A DNA stretch of 64,000 nt. It comes from Saccharina japonica (lineage: Eukaryota; Sar; Phaeophyceae; Laminariales; Laminariaceae). Under the pieces are notes generated by a model. That model saw only the letters and a program-made list of their open reading frames with translations, was not told where the DNA came from and did no database searches. The stretch covers positions 262,179 to 326,178 of the forward strand of contig MEHQ01002323.1 in NCBI GenBank assembly GCA_008828725.1, given 5' to 3'. Positions 23,101 through 32,359 of the stretch are shown here, one piece after another (positions within the stretch are counted from its first letter, which is position 1; each line of letters opens with the position of its first letter). A program made the position numbers and the translations under genes.

Positions 23101-26100
23101 CACACACAAACACCAATGGCATTGATAAATAATCATGATGCATGCGACGATAGCGGGTAGCCCTTTTTGGCCTCAAAGTTTCTGATTGGCGGAGTTCCCT
23201 CCTCGGCTGAGGGACTACCTGTCCGATCGAAAAATAAAAGATGCAGTATCGATGGCCACAATAGGGTACAACAAGTACCTTGTTATTCCCGACCAGACTG
23301 ATACCCGGTATCCCTTTTAGTGTTGCACATTTTACCCGATCGAAAAATAAAAGGTACAATATCGATGGCCACAATAGGGTACAATAAGTACCTTATTTTT
23401 CCCGATCAGACGGATGCCCGGCATCCCATTTCGTGTTGCACAATTTGTTTCGTTTTACCAAGGCTATGGGATTGTTTGTTTAATCGGTTTAAGCCTGCAT
23501 GCGTGCTCCAAGGGCAGTTTCTGGGTGAGGCATGGAGCTCCCCAAGAAAGGCGCCTCGGAAAAAGTTAGGTGCCACCCCTGTAAGGCAGATAGCACGCGT
23601 CTGATGGCCCAGCCTGGACTTCTCCGAAGACATGCTACGGTAGGGGTGCACCCTAATTTTTCTGAGGTTATGATAATCACTTGATTGTAGTGTAGACGCT
23701 CCGTCTATACCTCACCCAAAAACCGATCTCGAGAAAAGCTGAAAAGCGCAACCAGATGAGCAAAATCCCAAAGCCTACGTATTTCACGAATAGTGCTGTA
23801 AAATTGTTTTGTATTCCGACGACGATATTTGGCTAAGGAGCCCGATCAGCTAGAAATATGTTGGGGCGAAAAAAGGCTACGTACGTACCGCTATATCGCA
23901 GCACGCGACTTCTTACGTGGGAAAGGGTGTATTCTGCACTAACTTCAAGATAGACGCCATCGAGGGTTCTCTAGATTCATACCTGGTGCTTCCCTGTAAA
24001 TCTCTAGCCTGCTTTTCTTAGGACTCGGTTTTTGAGCAAGTCTCTTTGTACCGCTCTATATACATATAATGTATGTGTTTTGTGTTTCACCGGTACGTAC
24101 GTACGTAGTACGTAGTATATGTTTTCAGGCTTTTAAAAGAGTTTTACGATTACATGTATACTTGTTTGCATGTGTGCATGCTTATATGACTGTCACGGGT
24201 TCGCATGCTTGCAGGTTTGCATGTTTGCAGAGCATCGAGATTGTCGATATTGCGCCAGAATGCCAGACGGAGTTTGTGCGCCTATTACTGCTGGAATAGT
24301 GCTGCTGCCTCGATGTCGTGTTTGCTCTTTTGACCGGGGCCGAGGGGGGGAGGGTGTCCTTGATAGTGGGGGCGTGTACTCATGCCATGTATGGCCGTAG
24401 TCGTATGACCATAGACCCTCGCATCCCTACAATGCTGGGACGGAGCACGTCGGGTTTTCACCAACCAGACAGACATTGCTTGCAACATGCGCGAAGCGCC
24501 GTGAGGTGCTCGGCGAGGGGGGGGTGTAGCCAGAGCACTCTGGCGCTGCTGCCCACTCCGACGACCGGTGTTGAGAGCAGACCTTGATTTTTTTTCTTTT
24601 GGTGGGCTTGCTCGCTTCGAAGCTTCAGTTGCTCGAAACAAGCTTAGTCGAAGCAAGAATAGCTCGGCTTGTACTGTCCGTTGCATGTGTGTACGTGCAC
24701 GATGTATATATGACGACGTGCGAATACAACTCTCAAGGATGCAAATTCGGCGACGTGTGTGTGTATAGGCGATAATTCGTGCACGTTTCTATTCTCTCCT
24801 GAACTTAATCACAAACGATCGGCACAATAAAGACCGCCGTTGCGCTACGATGTGGACGCATCGCTGCCACATCTCGCAGCATGACCACGCAGCGATTGCC
24901 TCTCGCGCGCGCCCGTTTTCCAACTACAGCAGAGGTGGTTCCATCCCATGAGTTCGTTTTCACGTGGCGTTTTCTTCTCCGTGTTGCCACCAACACGCCA
25001 CAACCGCTGCAGCAGAGGTAGTTCCATGGCTTTATTTTCACTTAGCCATTTCTTGTTCATTTCGCCACCGCACACCACCACCGCTGTGTGTTCATGCTCC
25101 TTCCATCTGCATCAGGGTGTTGCTTAAATTTCTTCCTTCCAACTGCAGCAGGGTACTATTTCCATGACTCCCTTCCAACTGCAGCAGGGTACTATTTTCC
25201 ATGACCTCCTTCCAACTGCAGCGTAGATATGTAGTTCCATGAGTTCGTTTTCACTCGGCGTTTTCTTCTCCATGTCACCACACACAACAACCGCTGCAGC
25301 AGACGTAGTTCCATGACCTCGTTTTTCCCTTGTCGTTTTCTTCTTCGTTTCGCCGCTGCACACTGCATGACGCTGGACTTCAGCACAGGCGTATTCGGAG
25401 ACCAAGGGCGAGGAGTGGTGTCAGCGCTAGGCCTGGAAGCACACCCCGCGCTTCTGGCAGAAATGCACTCCTTCGGAAAGGCCTTGGGCGTGCACGGCGC
25501 GGTAGTGGTTGGAAGCGCCACGCTGAAGGAGTTCTTGGTTAATTATGCGCGGCCCTTGATTTACTCCACCTCGCTGCCCTTGCACAGGTGCGTGTGTGTT
25601 TGTGTGCGCTGCCACTGTGTGTCAGTGACATACGATAGGGGTCGTTTGTATATATGCCACATACATATACCAGTGCCTTCAAGTAAACGGGCAAGCAATG
25701 GGGTGTGTTTTGTGTGCCACAGGTGTGTACATGCCAGTACCAGCAAGTAAACGGGCAAGCATTGGGGTGTGCTTGTTGTGGTGCAAGTGTGTATCAGTGA
25801 CAAAAGACGAGGATCGTTTATATGCCACGTACATACCCGTACCAGAAAACAAAAGAGGCACGCGTTGCGTAGCCTCGATATATAGCCGATCGCTTCGGTC
25901 GGAGGGGTTCCACGTCCCCATTTCCGCTGAAAGCTGTCGGCCTGTTTCTCCCGTGGGTGGGCTACCGTTCACCCCTGCCGACCCCCTCCTGCCCATGCTC
26001 CGCCTCGAAAACTTTGCATTGTCAATGGTTGAACGGCTAAAGCAAGCAACAAATGAGCACGCCCCCTCCCCCCACCCCCCGCCCTTATTTGTGCGGGACG

Positions 26101-27465
26101 GACCCCTACTGCTGTACCAGCCTGGCAGGTATCAAGTGCGCGTACGTCATGCAAGCGGGTGCTGACGGGAAGAGAAGGAGAGTGTTGGAATTGGCGGACG
26201 TGTTTCAGAGGTGGGGCTGGCTCATCGTGTCTTGCGCGTTGAGGACATGCTGTTTGGCTTGGACGTCAAAATCTGCAAATTGTTATACCACATCGGACAT
26301 ATCAGATTCCCGTTTCGTGATCTAGATCTTACGGGGCAGATATATCCCCGATTTATGTTATCTGCGTGATCTACTCTGTAGATCATGTTTGTAGGATCTG
26401 TATGATCTGTGTGACACGGCTCTTTCGCACATGTTTGCTGGACGGAATCCGTATGATACGCGCAGCATCTCACAGCGGATTTTCTTGGATCTAGATTATC
26501 TAGATGATATCTTGATGATATCTAGATGACCTACGTAGATGATTTATATATTATCTAGATCGTGATCTGTCCTATGTGTCTAATAGTAGTTGTCCTGCCA
26601 TCTGCGCCCGCGTTGGTCGGTGAATTACGCTTGTCAGACTTGGTTGCTCTGTCCCTTTTGGATCTAGATGATATCTAGATGATATCTAGATGATATCTAG
26701 ATGATGTATAGATGACCTACGTAGATGATTTATTTATGCTCTAGATCGTGATCTGTCCTATGTGTCTAATCGTAGTTGTCCTGCCATCTGCGCCCGCGTT
26801 GGTCGGTGAATTACGCTTGTCAGACTTGGTTGTTCTGTCCCCTCTGTCTCAACCGGTTCCACAACTGCAATGCTGTCTCTTGTCCTGTTCGGCCCTGTCC
26901 TGCCCTGTCCTATCCTATCCTGTGCCGTCCCGACCCGCCCTGTTCCTCCTCTCACGTCTCCCTCGACCCGGTACTCAGAGCGCTTGCCGACGAAGACACT
27001 ACCGACGGCACCGCCCCCCTAGACGCGAAGGACGTGCCCCGCCACCGCTCGCCGATCCAAGCCGTACTGGTCGCCGGAAACGAGCGATCGGTTTTCGTGG
27101 CGGAGTCTCTACGCAATCTGGGGTTCGACGTGCGAGCCATACGGAAGCCGACAGTCCAAGAAGGGAAGGAGCGGCTCAGGGTTACTCTCCACGCCTTCAA
27201 CACTGACCTAGAGGTACGGGTAGGGCGGGCTGAGCGCGGTAACTCAAATTGCAGCACCATCCTGCAAAAACAAACGTGCAAGGCATCCGTGGTTAATTTT
27301 TATCTTAAAGCGTCAGCCCAAACCCACCCCGACCAAACATTCTGCACGATTTCTTTGTTGCAGGACGGTGCTGCAAATAGAGGCTCTCGCCTTAACGCGG
27401 CGTTCGGCTTTGGCTTGAGGCGTTTTGGAGTCGGGGTGTGGTTAGGACTGTCTGAGCGTCCATAG
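8200..27465 (+). CDS. Alpha-oxoamine synthase, 8-amino-7-oxononanoate (KAPA) synthase-like
   Basis: PLP-dependent enzyme of the alpha-oxoamine synthase family. The closest pattern is KAPA synthase (bioF type), which joins pimeloyl-CoA or -ACP with alanine in biotin synthesis. Exon model: 8200 to about 8390; about 8867-9077; 20376-20608; 25384-25587; 26121-26210; 26979-27213; 27364-27465. Phases agree at every internal join from 9077 to 26979. Motifs in order: FTSNDFLGLG (exon 1); DVGSGGSRLLAGN and FNSGYDANLG (exon 2); FRHNDVEHL and VIVDEAH (exon 3); STGVFGDQGRG and HSFGKALGVHGA, whose Lys codon 25478-25480 should bind PLP (exon 4); LPLHSLAGIK across exons 4/5; LRVTLHAFNT (exon 6). The product would be about 420 residues, normal for the family. 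The exon 1/2 join does not resolve and the last exon's frame is uncertain. ALA synthase, serine palmitoyltransferase and AKB ligase are less likely alternatives. No clear transit peptide is seen. Confidence 0.88.
11220..11910. repeat. GATCTA-rich dispersed family, degraded copies
   Basis: Starts with CTCGGGCAGATGATCTACAG, also found in similar form near 22655. Related fragments rich in GATCTG/GATCAT occur at about 19555-19905, 22655-22905 and 26300-26480. Part of the 11.7-11.9 kb block matches these in inverted orientation (TTTCCTGGATTGGATCTGTG). The family type is unknown. Confidence 0.55.
11425..11705. repeat. AT-rich tandem and inverted repeat cluster
   Basis: The motif TTTTACTATTTTTACTACCA followed by ATATTTGGT occurs several times on the plus strand (about 11540-11700) and in inverted orientation at about 11440-11520. 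The two orientations could fold into a large hairpin. It lies within intron 2 of the KAPA-synthase-like gene. Confidence 0.85.
15630..15835 (-). repeat. SINE-like body, family A, copy 1
   Basis: Inverted copy of the roughly 210-250-bp body also seen at 20625-20805 (-), 29656-29911 (+) and 35491-35736 (+). Shared blocks, in plus orientation of the family, are GTCGACGAGGGAAGA, GGAGAAGAGCCTACTTAGTG and ATCTGAGTTACGACT. This copy lacks the tRNA-like head seen at 29564. Confidence 0.75.
16010..16937 (+). repeat. 0.93-kb tandem unit, copy 1
   Basis: Runs from GTGACAGGCAAGTC to AAAAATTTGCCG and is followed directly by a second, nearly identical copy. An internal degenerate repeat of about 230 bp is visible (about 16385-16573 against 16626-16800, sharing the CAGACGCCTG, GGGTCGGAGCC and TTTGTCGATCGATG blocks). 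Near its 3' end lie two hairpins: CTCCTG/CAGGAG, and CGCGGGC-TTC-GCCCGCG at about 16876-16892. Open frames are short. No LTR dinucleotides, primer site or polymerase sequence were found. Confidence 0.9.
16938..17874 (+). repeat. 0.93-kb tandem unit, copy 2
   Basis: Second head-to-tail copy of the preceding unit, ending CATTAAAAATTTGCCG. It differs by scattered substitutions and by at least five single-base indels concentrated in the 3' half, where copy 1 is usually the shorter. Both 3' hairpins are kept unchanged (CGCGGGC stem at about 17811-17827). Confidence 0.9.
18203..18232 (+). repeat. Interstitial telomere-like CCCTAA tract
   Basis: Four perfect CCCTAA units sit in a longer degenerate stretch at about 18188-18240. 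An opposite-strand GGGTTAGGGTTA tract lies at about 18488-18515. The pair flanks an inverted repeat, so this is an internal site and not a chromosome end. Confidence 0.85.
18346..18487. repeat. Inverted repeat with about 45-bp arms
   Basis: The left arm at 18346-18389 (starting CATTAGTGACTGTAAAATTC) pairs with the right arm at 18442-18487 (ending TTTTACCGGTCACTAATAG), with a 52-bp loop and a few mismatches. Telomere-like tracts lie just outside both arms. It resembles a MITE or other foldback element. Confidence 0.85.
19978..20370 (+). repeat. About 130-bp tandem repeat, three copies, abutting exon 3
   Basis: Three diverged units start near 19980, 20119 and 20250. Each has a TTTTTGTCCRTKACTGCG block, a CTACTGAC block and, in the first two, a GACACCGACA...CGCATCCAGGTCCC block. 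The array stops a few bases before the acceptor of KAPA-synthase exon 3 (20376). It may act on splicing or simply be a local expansion. Confidence 0.75.
20625..20805 (-). repeat. SINE-like body, family A, copy 2
   Basis: Lies 16 bases after the donor of KAPA-synthase exon 3. It is inverted relative to the copies at 29656 and 35491, and matches them through the GAGTAGGCTCTTCTCC and GGCACGTGCCTTGCA blocks. Confidence 0.75.
20979..21158. mobile_element. MITE-like element with 25-bp terminal inverted repeats
   Basis: The left end AGTAGTGGTCCCTCTATAGT (20979 on) is matched by the right end ACTATTGAGGGACCACTACT (to 21158). The 25-bp arms differ at one position. Internal CACTATAGCGG motifs repeat the end sequence. 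There is no coding capacity. It sits in a TACATGTTTACATG-rich tract, which hides any target-site duplication. Confidence 0.85.
21400..21850. repeat. Composite repeat block, family H
   Basis: Ordered blocks recur in part at about 23435-23735, 42655-43155 and 53800-53890: GCGTGCTACGATAGAGGTAG, element D, GGCCGCGGGATTGTGCATCG, and CGAGGTGTAGATATCCTATA. A hairpin at about 21719-21781 has arms GGTGCACCTCTACCGTAGCA and its inverted partner. The outer ATCAAGTGAC/GTCACTTGA motifs are inverted. It probably derives from a DNA transposon; no transposase was recognised. Confidence 0.65.
21460..21548 (+). repeat. Dispersed element D, copy 2
   Basis: Runs from CTTAACCCATTCAGAACTGA to CTTAAGGGGTTAA and is very similar to the copy at 43063-43155. 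It lies inside a longer repeated block (see 21400-21850). Confidence 0.8.
22136..22505 (+). pseudogene. Open frame without Met; possible element-derived coding remnant
   Basis: An open frame of about 120 codons without a good start ends near 22503 with YRVLITPAVILTRRFIIDRW just before the stop. It has an Arg/Gln/Glu-rich middle and a hydrophobic C-terminal patch. A second overlapping frame is also open from 22271. I recognise no family. It lies between repeat blocks in intron 3 of the KAPA-synthase-like gene and could be chance. Confidence 0.25.
22655..22905 (+). repeat. GATCTA-rich dispersed family copy
   Basis: Shares TACCTCGGGCAGGTGATGAC, CAACCCAGGAAATATG, CGGATCCCAACCGGCAAC and GATCTGTCTGAGGTGTG blocks with sequence near 11220 and 19613-19905. 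The 19.6-19.9 kb copy carries extra sequence in its middle. Confidence 0.65.
22993..23110 (-). repeat. Dispersed repeat family B, copy 3
   Basis: Inverted copy with GCGCGGACACTGGGTGTGCT and AGAACGGTTTCATGTGAAGA, matching the families at 1755 and 33963. Confidence 0.8.
24336..24515 (-). repeat. Poly-C-tailed element, family C, truncated copy
   Basis: Inverted partial copy of the element at 44545-44885 and 54185-54505. It shares GGCCGTAGTCGTATGACCAT, CTCGCATCCCTACAATGC and GGGTTTTCACC, and carries the family's C run (as G) and ATGAGTACRCC motif at its outer end. Confidence 0.8.
24925..25375 (+). repeat. Degenerate intronic tandem repeats before exon 4
   Basis: Repeated blocks include GTTCCATGAGTTCGTTTTCA, CGTTTTCTTCTCC, and CTTCCAACTGCAGCAGGGTA. 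Unit lengths vary (about 40-110 bp). The array stops just before the exon 4 acceptor at 25383. A looser array of about 65 bp (TACCAG-AAGTAAACGGGCAAGCA) lies in the next intron at 25620-25850. Confidence 0.75.
26490..26840 (+). repeat. 186-bp tandem duplication with ATCTAGATGAT array
   Basis: A block containing CGTGATCTGTCCTATGTGTC and TGCGCCCGCGTTGGTCGGTG occurs twice, offset 186 bp (26561 and 26747). An ATCTAGATGAT short-period array lies in and beside it. The copies differ at only a few bases, so the duplication is recent. It lies in intron 5 of the KAPA-synthase-like gene. Confidence 0.9.
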
Positions 27466-28009
27466 TTGTCTCGGCGCGAAGTCGCCCGGAGCAAGAGGAA
27501 TGTGCCATGTGCCATGCAAGAGTAAATGCTGCTGTTGTGGTCGTTTCGCCGTAATGACGGTGTTTATTTAGGTTCTGGCGTTTTTTGGGTTTTGTTTGCA
27601 TACAAAGGGCACCCCTATTTAAGACCGCCCCGTGACGAGCCAGAACAAGCGCCCTTAACTACACGTTGCTCTTATCTGTAGTGGGAAATATATAGGAGTA
27701 GCTTTTTTTGCTCGTGTTTCGGGCGCTCTTATATCGGGGTACCCACTGCATCTGGTATACCTCCGCCATTGCAATGGCACCGTCAGTAGTACGTAGTGGG
27801 ATGTGCCTGTTTGTCGTGCATGATGACGCTGAAGGCAATGCTGGAGCATATGCAAGTGTGCACCCACCACGCGGTTGCCTGTTGCTTTTTCTCGTGCACA
27901 CGCGGCTCGCTCAGATCCGCAGGATCGAAACAAATGTCCTGAACAAGCCCCCCCCCCTCCCCTGCGCGCTTCTGTCGTCGCTTTGACTCCTGCTCTTTCC
28001 TGCCAATTT

Positions 28010-28170
28010 TGCTGCTGCTACTACTGCTGCTATTGCTGCTACTGCTATTGTCACGGCTACTGCTTCTACGGCTACTGCTACGGCTACTGCTTCTACGGCT
28101 ACTGCTTCTACGGCTACTGCTACTGCTGCTACTGCTACCGCTACTGCCACCGCTGCTACTGCTACTGCTG
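28010..28170 (+). repeat. CTG/CTA trinucleotide microsatellite
   Basis: Imperfect CTACTGCTACGGCTACTGCT arrays. All frames give homopolymer-like Leu, Tyr/Cys, Ser or Ala/Val chains, so the long open frames here are not genes. Confidence 0.9.
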
Positions 28171-28490
28171 CCGCAGGTCGCGTCTCTCGCCCGGCAGATT
28201 CGCCGACTGGCAGGAAAGAACGTCGGATCGACCGCCCTAGTGGGCGAATTAGCAACGCGAACATCAGGCAAACTATTGCGCACCACCGCTGCTGCCCCGC
28301 GGTCGGTAGATTTTGTCGGTCGTGCTCGATTGTGATGTTTAGTGGAAGCACAATCAAGATTTTGCCATTTTTCCCTCGGTCGTACGTATGTAGCGTGTGC
28401 CAGGTATACGGTGCGCTTGACGTGGGAAAATTTTGTTGTTGTATACCTGGCATAGTTGTTCACGTATACGCCAGTCTGCAAGGATGGTCT

Positions 28491-28587
28491 GTTTAGTAGG
28501 GTATGCCGCACGGGGTACACACGGGTACCTACCCGCTCCGGGGGTTCCCGTGTACCTACCCGAGTATGACCATAACCCTACTTAACA
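28491..28587. mobile_element. Small inverted-ended element, TTTAGTAGGG family
   Basis: The left end GTTTAGTAGGGTATG and right end CATAACCCTACTTAACAC are inverted. Internal GGTACCTACCCG blocks are shared with a longer relative at 63327-63537 whose ends are TTTAGTAGGGTATGTAC and CCCCTACTAAAA. It looks like a MITE family. Confidence 0.65.
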
Positions 28588-29563
28588 CACCCTTGGTCAG
28601 CTGTGACCGCCTCGGGGTTCGTGGCCCGCCTTTTGACCGTCACGTGAATGTCCGCTGCGCTGCGTCTTCGCCGTTTGCGATTGAGGGACGTGCTGGACGT
28701 GTGTGCGTGTTGTTTATTCCTGCCGACCCCCCGTGTTTTACGAAGTCACCGGGGATTTAGTGATTTGGCCGCTCATCCCGCGGCGCAGGAATTTGTGTGC
28801 GTGTGCTTCTAAGTCATGTTTTTTTTTTGCTCCGCGTTTTTGGTTTTCCTGTTTCTCTTCGCCCCCCCCCCCTATCTTAGGAGATAGATGGTGGCCACAG
28901 GCGGCGAAACAGGAAGGGGATAAGATTAGCAAAAAAAAACTTTGTAATATATGGAAACAACGTAATGAGCGCCCAAGTGTTGGAATTATCTCGATTAGGA
29001 GTAGGAACGGTGCCCCGTCTCGAAAGGGATGCGTGGTCAATGGTCAAATGANTTTTTTTTTTTATCACAAAATAGGCCCCCCCCCCCCCCCGCCCCCTCC
29101 CTTTTGCAATAGTCCCGGTATTGGTATTGGGCTCGTTTTCGAATCCTTTACGAGTGGGTTGTCTTTCCTTTTCCTTGTTGTCATTACTTCACGAGGCTTT
29201 GTGGCCTCGCAGGCTAGAGGGGCGGGCGATGGGTTTTGGGGAGCCGATTTTGTTTGCCATTACATGTGTTTATTTTTTTTGTTCATTGGCTTCTTGTTCT
29301 GAAGTGTAGTTTGTGGAATCTGCGCTTCCAAAAACCTTCCATACGAATGAAATTTACGGTTCACCAGGGTGGGGTAGTGATGGATGTGTTGACCTGAAAA
29401 GCCTGTACTGATCGGTATTACAGGCAATGCATAGAAAGCGTGTTCGTATATGGGGGGTAGGGTTCAGGGAGAGGTATAACCGAGTCCTTGGTTGCGACTA
29501 TTATTATTTTAACAGAAGAGGTTGTTTGTATATATTAAAGCTGCTCTTCTTTTCTTCCAACAC

Positions 29564-29911
29564 AACCGGTCGCCCCGGTGGTCTACTGTACATTAGTAGG
29601 TAACCACGAATACTGTTAAGTTTGAGGTCGAGGGTTCGAGTCTCCGTATGAAGATTTTTGTTCTTAAATGACACCGACACAGTAGTTTAACTGTCGAGAG
29701 CGCCTATTATTGTAGCGTGGGTATGCACAATTCACAATTCGACGAAAGTCGACGAGGGAAGAAGATTCTGAAATCTTCTGCCGATAAAAAAGCAAGGCAC
29801 GTGCCGTAGTGGAGAGCGAGGGAGAAGAGCCTACTTAGTGACCCCGGATCTGAGTTACGACTTAAAGAGGGAGACAGGATAGAAGGACGAAGATAATATT
29901 AAACGGGATGG
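29564..29911 (+). mobile_element. SINE-like element with tRNA-like head (family A, copy 3)
   Basis: The head at 29564-29650 contains GGTTCGAGTCT at 29633-29643, a 10 of 11 match to the Pol III B box, with a weaker A-box-like GGTGGTCTACTG about 50 bases upstream. The body at 29656-29911 is shared with three headless copies (15630, 20625, 35491). The head does not fold as a clean cloverleaf, so it is not called a tRNA gene. Together these fit a tRNA-derived SINE. The ATATTAAACGGGATGG end is shared with the copy at 35491. Confidence 0.65.
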
Positions 29912-30410
29912 AAAACTAAAACCAAAAAAATGCCATCTACGCCGGCTCGAGTGATACAACGGCGCCTGTCTGCCTATTAGAATAGCTGATGGGATAATCA
30001 CGCTGTTATCATTCATAATACTCGCGGCCGAAAGCGTTGTACTGGCTCTATTATTGCACGTAGGTTTGTGTTTTTCGTACATGGTACACACATTCAACTG
30101 TGGTACCAGTGTCTTTTGGACAAATACATACGGTAGTCTACGTAGCAATGTCTCGTGCAGGACGGCAGGAAATAATGATGAAAGGGGGAAATACGGCCGC
30201 ACATTTCTTTTTACCTGTCTGTGAACCTTGACAAGCCACTTTCGCTGGGCTGAAAAACACTCAAGGGTGTAGAACTGAGAACGTCGGGCGCAGGGAGGGG
30301 CGGGTATAGCGCAGGGAGCCCATTGACCGTCGTTTATATGCGAGTACCAGAGGTCGTGTTGTATGATATAGGACCAACACATCATAATGAGGCGCGCGAG
30401 CGCGAAGCGC

Positions 30411-30451
30411 GAGCCTTTTTTTCATTGATTTTTCAAATGAAAAAAAGGCTC
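30411..30451. repeat. Perfect 16-bp-stem hairpin
   Basis: GAGCCTTTTTTTCATT pairs exactly with AATGAAAAAAAGGCTC across a 9-base loop, preceded by a GC-rich GCGCGAGCGCGAAGCGC patch. It resembles a terminator in shape, but nothing nearby tells what it would terminate. Confidence 0.8.
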
Positions 30452-32158
30452 TTCCTATCGGTTTACATGAGGGCATGTAGTGTGCCAATTTCACGATAAA
30501 TCTGTGTGTGTGTGAGACAGTCAACATCTACGTTCGTTCGTACATCGCACTCATCGTACACGGCACCAACGCCAGTCCCGTCGGGCTCTGTGCACGCACA
30601 AATTTTAACTAAGTATTCTCGTGCTGGTTTCGCTGAAACTCGTCCAGAGTTGGTCGAGCTACGAGGACATCGTATTACGTTCGTTCGTTCCCTCGATCTC
30701 AACTTTCAACGAACGTATCGCGGGTATACCTGTACACCTGCTTCAAACACCGCACGCAGTAATAATCCGTGGTACGTACGACTGACTACACAGCACCAGT
30801 ACCACAGCAGCAGCAGTATATACAGCAGGTGTTATTGTTACATCCACCATGCATATTTGATGGATGATGGATGTCCTAAAACTAAAATGTTCAAGTATAT
30901 TAATAATAAACTAAGAAACACGTCAGCTGTGAACTCTCCCAAGTATATTATAGTATTTGTACTCACTCGTGTTAATAGTACGAGATAGTGTATGCGCGTC
31001 ATCTGTTCACCACCAGGATTGTTACTACATTGGGCGGATTCGCTACTTTCATCTCGCGATCGCATCATGATCCAAACCCTAAACAAACGTGTTCACTATC
31101 ATTATTCTCGAGTATCGGACATTGAACAAGGTCAAGGTCAAGGCAAAAGGCATCGTTTCAAGCATAACCCACCGCCGCTGTAACACCGCGTAACAGCAGT
31201 AGTATGCATGGTGTCCTGGACGCTACGGGCTACCTCGTACTCGTCATACTCTGTTGATGTCGGAAGTGGACAACATGTTCATTCTCAACACTGAAACGCA
31301 ACCAACCGTGGAAGAAAGAACGGAAGAACAACCACACCGAACAGTAGGCCAGTGGCATCCATCTATCAACCATAGATGGGTTTCTATAGATAATCTGCTG
31401 CATTTGCGATCCATGTTCCTTTTTCACGATGATGCAGCGCGGGCGGGACACCACACTTCGCTTGAGGCAACATCGGTTGTTGAAGGGCCAAGAGCTGGCA
31501 TGTGGGGCTACGAAAGCATAGTGGAGAGCTCCCCGCATGGGGAGCCGGGTTCGCAGGTACTACACTGGAGAGTAAGCCTTTGCCGGCGGAACCTATGCTA
31601 GCATGATAGCTCAGCTACGCACGTATTGCTGTCTGCGGTTTGTCACCTCGCTTTATGTACGGCAGCAGCAGTAGCAGTATATATACGTACCCCGAGCTGT
31701 TCCACGTAGAGCAACTCGTCGTGTATGTATGGTATTGCTCATCACGCGCTGTTGTCTTTGACGCGTCGATGTTCGCTGTACCTGGTATATGCTAGGGCGC
31801 ACACGAGGAGAGTGGCGAACGCATCGCGCTCCGTGGTGCGGGAGAGCGAGGGCATGGCACACAAGCGAGACGCAGGTGAGATGTTCTCAAATTATCGTAT
31901 AGTTTCTTCATAAACAGTACATGCGGTACCACCAAACCACCAGACCACACAATCACGGGGCTTTGGGTATCTTTATCTTCGGCTGGAGGTCTCCGCGTAT
32001 ATTGGGATCAGTCCTTGGGCCCGTGTGCCAGGTGACTGCCACACGGCACAAGGTGCACGGCGGTTATCTCAGCAGAATGCGGTCCTCAGCCATGTTGTAC
32101 GATTCGTTATACACCTGGTACCAGGTACTGGGTACCTGGTTCTACTGCTGTATTCAGC

Positions 32159-32359
32159 CAGGGCTATTGAGGAGTCGGGCCAAACCTCGCGGGTCGGGTC
32201 GGGTCGGATCGGGTCGCCAGGTCGGGTCGGGTAAGGGCAACCCGACCCGATCCGTTGGAGTTTAAAAACATTCTGAACCGACCCGACCCGTGAGATTTCG
32301 AACACTTCCTGGCCCGTCCCGCGGGTTAGTCGTGACGTCATGACCCGTGAAGAGCCTTG
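32159..32359. mobile_element. GGGTCGG-rich element, family E, copy 1
   Basis: GGGTCGGGTCGG and CCCGACCCG arrays lie in inverted halves, ending CATGACCCGTGAAGAGCC. It is related to the better-ended copy at 36518-36705 and to a GGGCCGGGCC-rich relative near 60500-60705. Confidence 0.65.

Noticed and set aside
27783..28520. Ser/Arg-rich minus-strand frame that looks like an SR protein
   Set aside because: The Ser/Arg run is the CTG/CTA microsatellite; other frames of the same stretch give Leu or Ala runs, and no RNA-binding domain is present.
29564..29650. Possible functional tRNA
   Set aside because: The B box is good, but the T-stem and acceptor do not pair; better explained as the head of a SINE.
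30506..30988. 160-codon frame
   Set aside because: No recognisable domain, no splice context; composition like surrounding repeats.
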